This document shows, in pieces, positions 41,618-52,016 of a DNA stretch of 64,000 nucleotides (positions are counted from its first letter, which is position 1; every line of letters begins with the position of its first letter). The notes under the pieces were generated by a model that had not been told where the DNA came from, did not search any database, and saw only the letters and a list, made by a program, of their open reading frames with translations. The stretch covers positions 62,001 through 126,000 of the forward strand of contig JACPOB010000045.1 in assembly GCA_016185145.1 (NCBI GenBank). The letters run 5' to 3'. The position numbers and the translations under genes were made by a program. Origin of the DNA: Rhodospirillales bacterium. GTDB taxonomy: Bacteria; Pseudomonadota; Alphaproteobacteria; Reyranellales; Reyranellaceae.

Positions 41618-42013
41618 TTACGTTTTCGTCGAAGTCCTGCGAAGCCAGGCCGCCAGTGCGGGTTCCTTCATAGAGCCCTCGGCGACGCCGATCATGGTGC
41701 GTACGACATCGGGCTCGTCCGTTTCATGGCTCCAGCCGTTCATCTCGAGGAAGATCGCTGCGACCGCATGCGACGTGCGCTTGTTTCCATCATGGAAGAC
41801 GTGGCCCTTGCACAAAGCGAAGGCGTAGGCGGCAGCAAGCTCGAAGATGTCGGGACGCGGCTCTTCATAGTGCCACTTGTTCAGGGGGCGAGCCAAAGCT
41901 GCCTGAAACAGAGTCTCGTCGCGCACGCCTCCTTCAAGGCCACCGAACAGGGTCAAGGCGCGCGCATTGATGGCGACGGTCTCCTTGTCGGAGAGCCAAA
42001 TCGGCTCCTTCAC
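41618..42013 (-). CDS. doc: Doc-like (Fic fold) death-on-curing toxin
   Basis: 131 residues with the Fic/Doc motif HVFHDGNKRTSHA (about residues 71-83), matching HxFx(D/N)GNKR; PIWLSDKETVAINARALTLFGG is the usual Doc N-terminus. Doc toxins phosphorylate EF-Tu and stop translation. The start overlaps the stop of the AbrB-type antitoxin gene upstream (ATGA), the normal toxin-antitoxin arrangement. No residues of the motif are lost, so the toxin looks active. Regulation is probably through the palindrome at 42250-42271. Confidence 0.92.
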   Translation of the reverse strand: MKEPIWLSDKETVAINARALTLFGGLEGGVRDETLFQAALARPLNKWHYEEPRPDIFELAAAYAFALCKGHVFHDGNKRTSHAVAAIFLEMNGWSHETDEPDVVRTMIGVAEGSMKEPALAAWLRRTSTKT

Positions 42014-42237
42014 TTCTTCGACAACTCTCGATAGGCGTTCTTGTAACGGTGAAAGACGCGCTCAGCGGCTTCCATCGTCTTCTCAAACTTCGGATCGAAG
42101 GGCGTCACTAGGAACCCTTGCGGCGTCTCGATGGCGTAAAGCGTGTCGCCTTCCCGGGCATTCATGCGCGCCAATGCTTCCTTGGGCCACGATGTACTAA
42201 GCGAATTGCCTGTGCGGCGAAGCTTCAGTTCGGGCAT
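42010..42237 (-). CDS. AbrB/MazE-type antitoxin
   Basis: 75 residues starting MPELKLRRTGNSLSTSWPKEALARMNAREGDTLYAIETPQGFLV, a swapped-hairpin AbrB/SpoVT DNA-binding domain; the C-terminal helix (KFEKTMEAAERVFHRYKNAYREL) would wrap the toxin. GAGG lies six bases upstream. A longer in-frame start at 42282 would run through the operator, so 42237 is preferred. It overlaps the Doc toxin gene by four bases and should neutralise it and autoregulate the pair. Confidence 0.9.
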   Translation of the reverse strand: MPELKLRRTGNSLSTSWPKEALARMNAREGDTLYAIETPQGFLVTPFDPKFEKTMEAAERVFHRYKNAYRELSKK

Positions 42238-42249
42238 TGGAACCTCATC

Positions 42250-42271
42250 TGTATATACGGTAGTATATACA
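42250..42271. promoter_or_regulatory. Perfect palindromic operator of the AbrB-Doc module
   Basis: TGTATATAC-GGTA-GTATATACA, a perfect 9-bp inverted repeat 13 bases upstream of the antitoxin start. AT-rich and symmetric, as expected for an AbrB-type dimer site; TATATAC also supplies -10-like elements, so binding would repress the operon. Confidence 0.75.
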
Positions 42272-42295
42272 TAAGTAGGCACGTTCGATCAATGG

Positions 42296-43021
42296 CTAAC
42301 GCAAGGCCTGCCACAAAAGGGCAAGACCCGAGATCACCATCACGATGTCGAGCATGTACTGGAAGGCGGCCACGCTCAGCCGCTCGACGATCAGGCGGGC
42401 GAGGTAGGTGCCGGCCATCACCGAGGAGCCGGAGATCAGGCCCTTGACGATGATGTCGGTTGGCAGGGCGCCGAACTGCCGGAACGTCAGGGCCTTGCTG
42501 ATGTAGAGGGCGAGCGAGCCCGCCGCCTCGGTGGCGATGAAGGCGCCCTTGACCAGGCCGTAGGCGGCGAAGGTCGGCACGCTGAGCGGGCCGGTGGAGA
42601 CGACGATGCCGGTGAGGAAGCCGATGACGGCGCCGGCGATCACCAGTCCGCCGAAGCCGATCGTGATGTTGCGCGAGGCGAGCCAGCGGCGGCCCGGCAC
42701 CATGGCCAGGAAGAAGACGCCCAACGCCACCTCGACCGTGTTCTCCGGCAGGATGAGCAGGGTGCGCGCGCCCAGCGCCGCTGCGGGGATGCCGCCCAGC
42801 GCATAGGCGCCGACGGCGCGCCAGTCGATTTCGCGCCACCACGAGGTGATCTTCGCGAAGTTCGACATCAGCGCGACGATCGCCATGATCGGCACGGCCT
42901 CGCGCGGACCGAAGACGATGACCAGCACGGGCAGCAGGATGACCGTGGCGCCGGTGCCGACGATGCCGCTGACGGTGCCCGCGACGAAGCCGACGGCCAG
43001 GACGAGGGCGTAGCTCATCAT
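42296..43021 (-). CDS. TauE/SafE-family sulfite/organosulfonate exporter-like permease
   Basis: 241 residues with about eight hydrophobic helices: LVLAVGFVAGTVSGIVGTGATVILLPVLVIVFGP in the first half and GFGGLVIAGAVIGFLTGIVVSTGPLSVPTFAAYGL in the second show the internal duplication of TauE/SafE proteins. Predicted to export sulfite or related anions; the TauD gene nearby would release sulfite if its substrate is a sulfonate, but the AbrB-Doc genes lie between. The start codon (43021, or 43018) abuts a family D repeat whose CGGAAG end may act as its ribosome site. Confidence 0.87.
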   Translation of the reverse strand: MMSYALVLAVGFVAGTVSGIVGTGATVILLPVLVIVFGPREAVPIMAIVALMSNFAKITSWWREIDWRAVGAYALGGIPAAALGARTLLILPENTVEVALGVFFLAMVPGRRWLASRNITIGFGGLVIAGAVIGFLTGIVVSTGPLSVPTFAAYGLVKGAFIATEAAGSLALYISKALTFRQFGALPTDIIVKGLISGSSVMAGTYLARLIVERLSVAAFQYMLDIVMVISGLALLWQALR

Positions 43022-43092
43022 CTTCCGGACCGCGAGCCTCCGGCTCGCTCATGAGCTTGAGCGAGCCGGAGGCTCGCGGTCCGGAAGAGCAT
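43021..43092. repeat. Intergenic inverted repeat, family D
   Basis: TCTTCCGGACCGCGAGCC ... GGCTCGCGGTCCGGAAGA, near-perfect 30-base arms around CTCATGAGCTTGAG. Located exactly between the TauE start codon and the metH2 stop region. Confidence 0.9.
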
Positions 43093-43100
43093 GAGGTGCA

Positions 43101-45742
<2,642 letters not shown>

Positions 45743-45743
<1 letters not shown>

Positions 45744-46822
45744 CAGAAGAAACTCGCCGCCTCCATGCCGGAAAGACGCAGCGCCGGGGGCAGGGCGTGC
45801 CACTGGCGCGGCTTCACGTCCCTGACCGCCTCGGCGATCGCCTTGATATGCGCCGGCGTCGTGCCGCAGCAGCCGCCGACCACGTTCAACCAGCCGTTCT
45901 CGGCCCAGCCCTTGACCAGCTTGGCCGTCATCTCAGGCGGCTCGTCGTAGGCGCCGAGCTCGTTGGGCAGGCCGGCGTTGGGATAGACGCAGAGCATGCC
46001 CTCGACCTGCGGGTTGAGGGCATTCACGTAAGGATGCAGCTCGGTCGCGCCGAAGCTGCAGTTCAGGCCCATGGTCAGCGGCCTGGCGTGCCGCACCGAG
46101 TGCCAGAACGCCTCGACCGTCTGGCCCGAGAGGTTGCGGCCGGCAAGGTCGGTCAGCGTCATCGACACCATCACCGGCAATTCCTCGCCGCGCGCTTCGG
46201 CGGCCTCGTCGGCGGCGACCAGGGCGGCCTTGGCGTTCAGCGTATCGAACACCGTCTCGATCAGGATGAAGTCGACGCCGCCGTCCAGCAGGCCGTCGAT
46301 CTGCTCGCGATAGATGCCCTTGACCTCGTCGAAGGTGACGGCGCGGTAGCCGGGATCGTTGACGTTCGGTGACACCGACAGCGTCTTGTTGGTGGGTCCG
46401 AGCGCGCCCACGACGAAGCGCGGCTTGTCGGGATTCCTGGCCGTCGCTGCATCGGCGCAGGCGCGCGTGAGCTTGGCGGCCGCCAGGTTCACCTCGCGCG
46501 CCATGTCGGCGATGCCGTAGTCGGAGAGGCTGATGGCGTTGGCGTTGAAGGTGTTGGTCGCCAGGATGTCGGCGCCGGCGTCGATATAGGCGTTGCAGAT
46601 CTCGCCCACGACATCGGGGCGCGTCAGGTTCAGAAGGTCGTTGTTGCCCTTCTGGTCGTGCGTGAACGACCGCCCGCCGCGGTAGCCCTCCTCGTCGAGG
46701 CGATAGGTCTGGATCATCGAGCCATAGGGCCCGTCCTTGACCAGGATTCTTTCGCCGCCGATCTCGCGCAGCAGCTCGGCCTTCTCGGCGCGAGCCTGCC
46801 CTGAGCTCTGTCGAAGGGTCAT
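45743..46822 (-). CDS. metH: Methionine synthase, homocysteine S-methyltransferase part (MetH1)
   Basis: 359 residues forming the homocysteine-binding barrel. Zinc cysteines are visible in MGLNCSFGA and [11 protein letters not shown] (one plus two Cys). [13 protein letters not shown] and [17 protein letters not shown] are typical. The N-terminus reads [18 protein letters not shown], where LRQSSGQA is the translation of a genomic repeat (46788-46819) rather than a family sequence. The start overlaps the metF stop (ATGA) and its stop overlaps metH2, so the three subunits are made together. Confidence 0.93.
46788..46819. repeat. Short repeat inside the metF/metH1 junction
   Basis: GCCTGCCCTGAGCTCTGTCG followed by AAGGG, related to the widespread CCTGAGC...GTCGAAGGG repeat and to family A (TCGAAGGGTGGG). 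It encodes residues 2-10 of MetH1 and touches the metF stop. Confidence 0.6.
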
Positions 46823-47739
46823 TGTGGACGCACTCCCAGCAAGTGGCAGATCGCGAAAGTGAGATCGGCGCGGTTCAGCGTATAGAAGTGGAACTGGTCG
46901 ACGCCGTCGTCGCGCAGGCGGCGACAAAGATCGCCCGCCACCGTCGCGGCGATCATGCGGCGGGTCTCGATGTCGTCGTCCAGCCCGTCGAACATGTTGG
47001 CGAGCCAGGACGGCACCTTGGAACCGCACAGCCCGGCCATCTTGGTGATGCCCTGGAAATTCGACACCGGCATGATGCCCGGCACGATCGGCACATTGAT
47101 GCCCGCTGCCGCGGCATGGTCGCGGAATCGCAGGAAATCGTCGGCCTCGAAGAAGAACTGGGTGATGCACCGGTCGGCGCCGGCATCGACCTTGCGCTTG
47201 AGATTGTCCAGATCGGCCTTGGTGTCGGCCGAATCGGGATGCTTCTCGGGATAGCAGGCGGCGCTGATCTGGAATGCACCGATCTTCTTCAGTCCGGCGA
47301 TCAGCTCGGCGGCATTGGCGTAGCCGCCGGGATGAGGGGTGTACTTGCCGCCCATGCCGCCCGGCGGGTCGCCGCGCAGCGCCACGATGTGGCGGATGCC
47401 GGCATCCCAATAGGCGCGCGCGATCTCGTCGATCTCGCCCTGGGTCGCGCCGACACAAGTGAGATGGGCGGCGGCATCGACCCCGGTCTCCTTCTTCAGC
47501 CGCGCGACGGTCTCGTGCGTGCGCTGGCGCGTCGAGCCGCCGGCGCCGTAGGTCACCGAGAAGAATGTCGGCTTGAGCGGCGTGAGACGAGTCACCGTCT
47601 CCCACAGGGTGCGCTCGGCAGCCTCGGTCTTGGGCGGTGAGAACTCGAACGAGACCTTCAGCCGTTGCGGCGCACGCGCCGGGAACTCGGCGCCGGAGAC
47701 GCTGAACGGGCCGCCAAGGGGACCGGTATCGGGGCTCAT
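46819..47739 (-). CDS. metF: 5,10-methylenetetrahydrofolate reductase
   Basis: 306 residues: VSFEFSPPKTEAAERTLWETV with the FEFxPPK motif holding the catalytic Glu, FFSVTYGAGGSTRQRTHE, HLTCVGATQGEI, ALRGDPPGG and QFFFEADDFLRF. It makes 5-methyl-THF with FAD and NADH for the MetH proteins encoded next. It overlaps the ArsR/methyltransferase gene upstream and metH1 downstream by ATGA junctions, giving a tightly coupled methionine operon. Confidence 0.96.
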   Translation of the reverse strand: MSPDTGPLGGPFSVSGAEFPARAPQRLKVSFEFSPPKTEAAERTLWETVTRLTPLKPTFFSVTYGAGGSTRQRTHETVARLKKETGVDAAAHLTCVGATQGEIDEIARAYWDAGIRHIVALRGDPPGGMGGKYTPHPGGYANAAELIAGLKKIGAFQISAACYPEKHPDSADTKADLDNLKRKVDAGADRCITQFFFEADDFLRFRDHAAAAGINVPIVPGIMPVSNFQGITKMAGLCGSKVPSWLANMFDGLDDDIETRRMIAATVAGDLCRRLRDDGVDQFHFYTLNRADLTFAICHLLGVRPQ

Positions 47740-48716
47740 CGGGAAACTCCATGGGCGGGATGGGTGACGTGACGTGCCGAGGTGCGCGCCGGCAGTTCGC
47801 GCTCACCGCGCCAGATGCCGGTCATCAGGCGGCGGCCGGGAAAGTGGATCGGCTCGAGCGGGTTCAAGCCGGCGCTGCGGAGCCAGCCCTGCACCTGATT
47901 GTCGGCGAAGCCGAGATGGACATGGGCATGCTCGCGCTTCAGCTCGACCAGGTCGTGCGGCGAGAAGTCGACCACCAGGACGAGGCCGCCCGGCCGCACG
48001 ACACGCGCCGCTTCGCCGAGCGCGGCCGCCGGATCGTCGGCGTAATGCAGCACGTGATGGATGGTGACGACATCGAAGGCGTCGGATTCGAAGGGCAGGG
48101 CGTACATGTCGCCCTGGCGGATATCGGCATTGTCGATGCCGGCCTTGGCGAGGTTGGCGCGCGCCAGCGCCAGCATCTCGCGCGACTGGTCGACGCCGAC
48201 CGCCTGCTCGACCTTGGGCGCCAGCACTTCGAGCAGCCGGCCGGTGCCGGTGCCGATATCGAGCAGCCGGCGCGCGCCGATCGGCAGGTGATGGGCGAGC
48301 GCGCGCTCGATCTCGCGATCGGCCACATGCAGGGCGCGCAGCTCGTCCCAGCGCTGGGCATTGTCGCGGAAGAAGCGCACCGCCGCGGTCTGACGGCGCT
48401 GCTGCAGGGCGTCGAGCCGGGCCCGGTCGGCGGCGATGCGGGCATGCTTGGGATCGAGCCGGCGAACGAACTCGCGCACCAGCGCTGCATCGTCGCCCGA
48501 GGTCACGAGCCGGAAGCGGGTGAACTGCGCCTCACGGAAGCGCTCGAGCAGGCCCGCCTCGACCAGCAGCTTCAGATGGCGTGAGACCCGCGGCTGGCTC
48601 TGCCCCAGCACATGCACGTAGTCGCTGACCGTCAGATCCTCGCGCGCCGCCAGCGCCAGGATACGCAGCCGCGTATCTTCGGCCGCGGCCCGCAGGAGGG
48701 TGAGCAGGTGATCCAT
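47736..48716 (-). CDS. ArsR-family regulator fused to a SAM-dependent methyltransferase domain (SahR-like)
   Basis: 326 residues: an N-terminal winged helix (residues 1-85; LTVSDYVHVLGQSQPRVSRHLKLLVEAGLLE) and a C-terminal class I methyltransferase fold (RRLLDIGTGTGRLLEVLAP, DVVTIHHVLHYADDP, RVVRPGGLVLVVDF). It heads the metF-metH1-metH2 operon. ArsR proteins of this type (SahR) are known to control methionine-cycle genes in Proteobacteria by sensing S-adenosylhomocysteine, which would bind the methyltransferase-like domain. The AT-rich palindrome just upstream is the likely operator. Confidence 0.9.
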   Translation of the reverse strand: MDHLLTLLRAAAEDTRLRILALAAREDLTVSDYVHVLGQSQPRVSRHLKLLVEAGLLERFREAQFTRFRLVTSGDDAALVREFVRRLDPKHARIAADRARLDALQQRRQTAAVRFFRDNAQRWDELRALHVADREIERALAHHLPIGARRLLDIGTGTGRLLEVLAPKVEQAVGVDQSREMLALARANLAKAGIDNADIRQGDMYALPFESDAFDVVTIHHVLHYADDPAAALGEAARVVRPGGLVLVVDFSPHDLVELKREHAHVHLGFADNQVQGWLRSAGLNPLEPIHFPGRRLMTGIWRGERELPARTSARHVTHPAHGVSR

Positions 48717-48725
48717 GAATTGAAG

Positions 48726-48750
48726 AATATAAGCATATCTTTATGTATGC
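48726..48750. promoter_or_regulatory. AT-rich palindrome upstream of the methionine operon
   Basis: AATATAAGCATATCTTTATG then TATGC; inner symmetry GCATA-N8-TATGC (48733-48750). It begins ten bases upstream of the ArsR-methyltransferase start and is the only AT-rich, symmetric stretch in the gap. Probable autoregulatory site of that protein. Confidence 0.6.
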
Positions 48751-48916
48751 AATAGGAGAATCTTGCACCCGAGTTGTTGCCGGGAAGCAACGGACCGAAG
48801 CTCGCTTGCCTATTCACTTCCAAACTGCACCGTCCGTGTGCGACACTCGTTTTCGAACTTCGTGTCTTTGGCCCGGCGTGCCGGTGCCTGCGGGGATGGA
48901 CCCAGGGTTGGCGTTG

Positions 48917-49726
48917 ATGATCGCAAGCGTATTCAAGATGGCCGCCCGCGTCCGTCGTTCGGTCGTCGCGACTGCCGTGGCCACAACCATGCTGGGTGGC
49001 TGCGCGGTAAACGACACCGGCGCTTCCGAGGTTTGGGACCCGATCGAGACGCCGAACCGCTTCATCTTCTCGATCAACCGCGCCGTCGACGTCATGGCGA
49101 TCCGGCCTGTCGCGGTGCTCTATCGTGACTGGGTGCCCGAGAAGGCGCAGAAGAGCGTGCGCAACCTTCTGGACAATCTCGGTGAGCCGGTGACGGCGAT
49201 AAACGAGGTCTTCCAGGGCGATCCGAGCCGCGCCGGCGTCACCATGGCGCGCTTCCTGGTGAACTCGACGATCGGCCTCGCTGGCCTGTTCGACGTCGCC
49301 GCCATGATGGGCCTCGAACGGACCAAGACGGATGCCGGCCAGACGATCGGCATATGGGCGGGCAAGGGCGTCGAGCCGGAGAATGGCGGCTTCTACCTCG
49401 TGCTGCCGCTCGCCGGACCGTCCAATGCGCGCGATGCGACGGGCCTGATGGTCGATTACGCGATCGATCCCTTCCAGATCCTGCCGATCGCCTTCAACTG
49501 GGACTGGTGGTACTACTCGCTGCCGCGCTACGGCCTGAACGTCATCGACTACCGTTCGCGCACCATGTTCGCGCTGGACGACATCGAGAAGAACAGCGTC
49601 GACTACTACGCCGCGCTGCGCTCCGCCTACACCCAGAACCGCGCCGACCTTATTCGCGCGAAGCGTGACAAGACCGACACCAAGGGCGAACTGGAGCGTC
49701 GCGACAATCTCGCGCTGGTGCGGTAA
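48917..49726 (+). CDS. mlaA: MlaA/VacJ-family outer-membrane lipoprotein
   Basis: About 269 residues: lipoprotein signal with lipobox MLGGC, then the family signature DPIETPNRFIFSINRAVDVM, PEKAQKSVRNLLDNLGEPVTAINEVFQGD, ARFLVNSTIGLAGLFDVA and GFYLVLPLAGPSNARDATG. MlaA removes misplaced phospholipids from the outer leaflet of the outer membrane and passes them to MlaC. Start uncertain: 48917 is chosen, 48938 and 48743 are in frame. Followed by mlaC 46 bases later. The MlaFEDB inner-membrane genes are not in the window. Confidence 0.92.
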   Translation: MIASVFKMAARVRRSVVATAVATTMLGGCAVNDTGASEVWDPIETPNRFIFSINRAVDVMAIRPVAVLYRDWVPEKAQKSVRNLLDNLGEPVTAINEVFQGDPSRAGVTMARFLVNSTIGLAGLFDVAAMMGLERTKTDAGQTIGIWAGKGVEPENGGFYLVLPLAGPSNARDATGLMVDYAIDPFQILPIAFNWDWWYYSLPRYGLNVIDYRSRTMFALDDIEKNSVDYYAALRSAYTQNRADLIRAKRDKTDTKGELERRDNLALVR

Positions 49727-49772
49727 GAAACCTGCGGTAACAATTCGTCAAATTCCATCGAAGGAGCGACCG

Positions 49773-50375
49773 TTGCCGCTGCTCGCCTCTCGTCGCCTCG
49801 CTTTTCGTCTTGCCGCTGGCGCTGTCGTCGCGCTCGTCGCGGCACCGGCCCTCGCCAACGACGCCGCCGCCGATCTGGTCTCCTCGACCGCTGCCCAGGC
49901 CATCGACATCATCAAGACCACGACCGGCGCCCAGCGTCAGTCGGCGATCCAGCGGGTCCTCCAGACCCGGTTCGACTTGCCCTACATGGCGCAGACGGCG
50001 CTCGGGACCCATTGGGCCAAGGCCACGCCCGAGCAGCAGGCCCGCTTCGTGAAGGCGACCGAGACCGCCGAGGCCAAGGCCTACAGCGAGCGCTTCGGCC
50101 AATATGCCGGCCAGACGCTCACCATCGGCAAGACCATCTCCCGGCCCAATGGGGTCTGGGTCGTCGACAGCCGGCTCAACCAGAGCAACGGCCAGCCGAT
50201 CAAGCTCGAATGGGAGGTCCGTCAGCTCCCGGCGGGGCTGCGCATCACCGACGTCAAGATCGAGGGCGTCAGCATGGTCATGACTAGACGTTCGGATTTC
50301 AATTCCTACATCCAGCAGAACGGCGGCAAGGTGCAGCCCTTGATCGACGAGCTCGAGGCCCGGGCCACTCGGTGA
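49773..50375 (+). CDS. mlaC: MlaC-type periplasmic phospholipid-binding protein
   Basis: 200 residues from a TTG start with AAGGAG six bases upstream (MPLLASRRLAFRLAAGAVVA, signal peptide ending ALA-ND). The mature protein shows the Tgt2/MlaC pattern: TRFDLPYMAQTALGTHWAKATPEQQARF and LRITDVKIEGVSMVMTRRSDFNSYIQQNGG. It shuttles lipids between MlaA and the inner-membrane Mla complex. An ATG-started longer frame begins inside mlaA but has no ribosome site. Confidence 0.93.
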   Translation: MPLLASRRLAFRLAAGAVVALVAAPALANDAAADLVSSTAAQAIDIIKTTTGAQRQSAIQRVLQTRFDLPYMAQTALGTHWAKATPEQQARFVKATETAEAKAYSERFGQYAGQTLTIGKTISRPNGVWVVDSRLNQSNGQPIKLEWEVRQLPAGLRITDVKIEGVSMVMTRRSDFNSYIQQNGGKVQPLIDELEARATR

Positions 50376-50472
50376 ATTGCACCCGTAATGCGGCCGACGT
50401 AGATTAGCCGGTGGGAGGCGTATCGATCGGCCCGCCGTGAGACAGTAACGGCCGACCGGAGGAGAGCGCCAT

Positions 50473-51282
50473 ATGGACAGCGCCGTCGCAAAGAACGCAG
50501 CGGAACCCCGGTCGGTGGACCCGGTCTGGAACAAGATTCGCGAGGCCGCGCAGACGGCTGCCGCGGCCGAACCGGTACTGGCCGGCACCCTGCACGCCAC
50601 CATCCTCAGCCAGAGCCGCTTCGAGGGCGCGCTGAGCTATCACCTGGCGCGGCTCGCCGGCACCACCGAGATGCCGGCCGCCCTCATTCGTCAGATCTTC
50701 GACGAGGCGCTGAATGCCGATCCGGCCATCGGACTGTCGGCGCGCGCCGATATCATGGCGGTCGTCGAACGCGATCCCGCCTGCACGTCCCATCTCGATC
50801 CGCTGCTCTGGTTCAAGGGCTACCACGCGCTGCAGACGTCGCGCGTCGCCCATTGGCTGTGGCTGCAGGGCCGCCAGACGCTCGCGCACTTCCTGCAGAG
50901 CCGCGCCAGCGCCCTGTTCGGGCTCGACATCCATCCCGGTGCGCGCATCGGCAAGGGCATCTTCATCGACCACGGCACCGGCGTGGTGATCGGCGAGACC
51001 GCCGTCGTCGAGGACGGTGTGTCGATGCTGCACGGGGTGACCTTGGGCGGCACCGGCAAGGAACGCGGTGACCGCCATCCCAAGGTGCGGCGCGGCGTGC
51101 TCCTGGGCGCGGGCGCCAAGGTACTGGGCAATATCGAGATCGGCGCCTGCGCCAAGATCGCGGCCGGCAGCGTGGTGCTCGAGCCGGTGCCCGCGGGCTG
51201 CACGGCGGCGGGCGTGCCGGCGCGCATCATCGGTTGCGTCGACGTGCCGGAACCCGCGCTGGAGATGGATCAGAGGATTTGA
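50473..51282 (+). CDS. cysE: Serine O-acetyltransferase
   Basis: 269 residues: N-terminal helical domain (VWNKIREAAQTAAAAEPVLAG, about 20-150) and a left-handed beta-helix of hexapeptide repeats (HPGARIGKGIFIDHGTGVVIGETAVVEDGVSMLHGVTLGGT), with catalytic Asp/His in IDHGTG and the acetyl-CoA contact GGTGKERGDRHPKV. It makes O-acetylserine from serine and acetyl-CoA for cysteine synthesis. GGAGGAG lies upstream. The C-terminus (PEPALEMDQRI) has the terminal Ile expected for binding cysteine synthase. Confidence 0.96.
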   Translation: MDSAVAKNAAEPRSVDPVWNKIREAAQTAAAAEPVLAGTLHATILSQSRFEGALSYHLARLAGTTEMPAALIRQIFDEALNADPAIGLSARADIMAVVERDPACTSHLDPLLWFKGYHALQTSRVAHWLWLQGRQTLAHFLQSRASALFGLDIHPGARIGKGIFIDHGTGVVIGETAVVEDGVSMLHGVTLGGTGKERGDRHPKVRRGVLLGAGAKVLGNIEIGACAKIAAGSVVLEPVPAGCTAAGVPARIIGCVDVPEPALEMDQRI

Positions 51283-51286
51283 CGGC

Positions 51287-51925
51287 TCACTTGGCGTTCG
51301 CGTCGACGGAGTGATGCAGCGCTTGGATCGACTTGATCAGCTTGTGCATCAGCGCCTTCTGCTTGTCGTCGAGCTTGTCGTTGTCGTCGGTCTCGGCCTG
51401 CAATGACAGTTCCGCTTCCTCGAGGCGGCGGACGAAGGTCATTGCCTGCTGCGACTTCTCCTGCTCGGTGCCGGACAGGAGCTGGTACATGCCGAGATAG
51501 AGCGAGGCGAGGCTGCGATTCTGCAGTTCCGGGGTCAGCGGGTATTTGCTCTTGAACATGTTGTCCATGGCGGTCTTGGCTTCGCCGACCGTCTTGGCGC
51601 GGCGCAGGCCGTATTCCATCTGGTCGAGACGGTGCGTGATCTCGAAGCGATGCGTGGAAAGCTGCTGCCGGTTCTGTTGCGCGATCTCGTGATTGTGCTG
51701 GATGTTCTGCAGCAGCGCCGCGCCGCCGGTCAGGACGACCGACGACAGCAGCCACATGCCGACCGAGCTGTTGAAGAAGTCGAATACCCGCTTGCCGATG
51801 CCGACCTTTGGCTCCGGTGCCGGTGGGGGAGGCGGCGGCGGATTCTCGGTATCCAGCCGTCTGCGCACCTCGTGCCTCAGCTGCTCCTCGGCCTCGATGA
51901 TCTGGCGTTGATCGTCAGTCAGCAT
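51287..51925 (-). CDS. Membrane-anchored coiled-coil protein of unknown function
   Basis: 212 residues from MLTDDQRQIIEAEEQLRHEV (AAGGGAG five bases upstream). A proline run (PPPPPPPAPEP, about residues 32-42) leads to one membrane helix (MWLLSSVVLTGGAALLQ, about 60-76), then long amphipathic helices rich in Q, E and K. No catalytic motif. It converges with cysE four bases apart. Function unknown; a proline-rich spacer before a single-span anchor suggests a scaffold-like protein. Confidence 0.75.
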   Translation of the reverse strand: MLTDDQRQIIEAEEQLRHEVRRRLDTENPPPPPPPAPEPKVGIGKRVFDFFNSSVGMWLLSSVVLTGGAALLQNIQHNHEIAQQNRQQLSTHRFEITHRLDQMEYGLRRAKTVGEAKTAMDNMFKSKYPLTPELQNRSLASLYLGMYQLLSGTEQEKSQQAMTFVRRLEEAELSLQAETDDNDKLDDKQKALMHKLIKSIQALHHSVDANAK

Positions 51926-52016
51926 GTCCGCTCCCTTCGGGCGGTCTTCTGCCACAGCCCGATGAAAACTGCATCAGCACTGTGATTTTTGCACAAAATC
52001 GGGCTTTTGATGCGGT

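Noticed and set aside
41618..42282. A CRISPR-like or phage remnant around the toxin-antitoxin genes
   Set aside because: Only one perfect palindrome is present, no spaced repeats, and no integrase or phage gene nearby.
48743..49726. Start of mlaA at 48743
   Set aside because: It would add 58 residues before the lipoprotein signal and begin inside the methionine operator, so a start at 48917 or 48938 is preferred.
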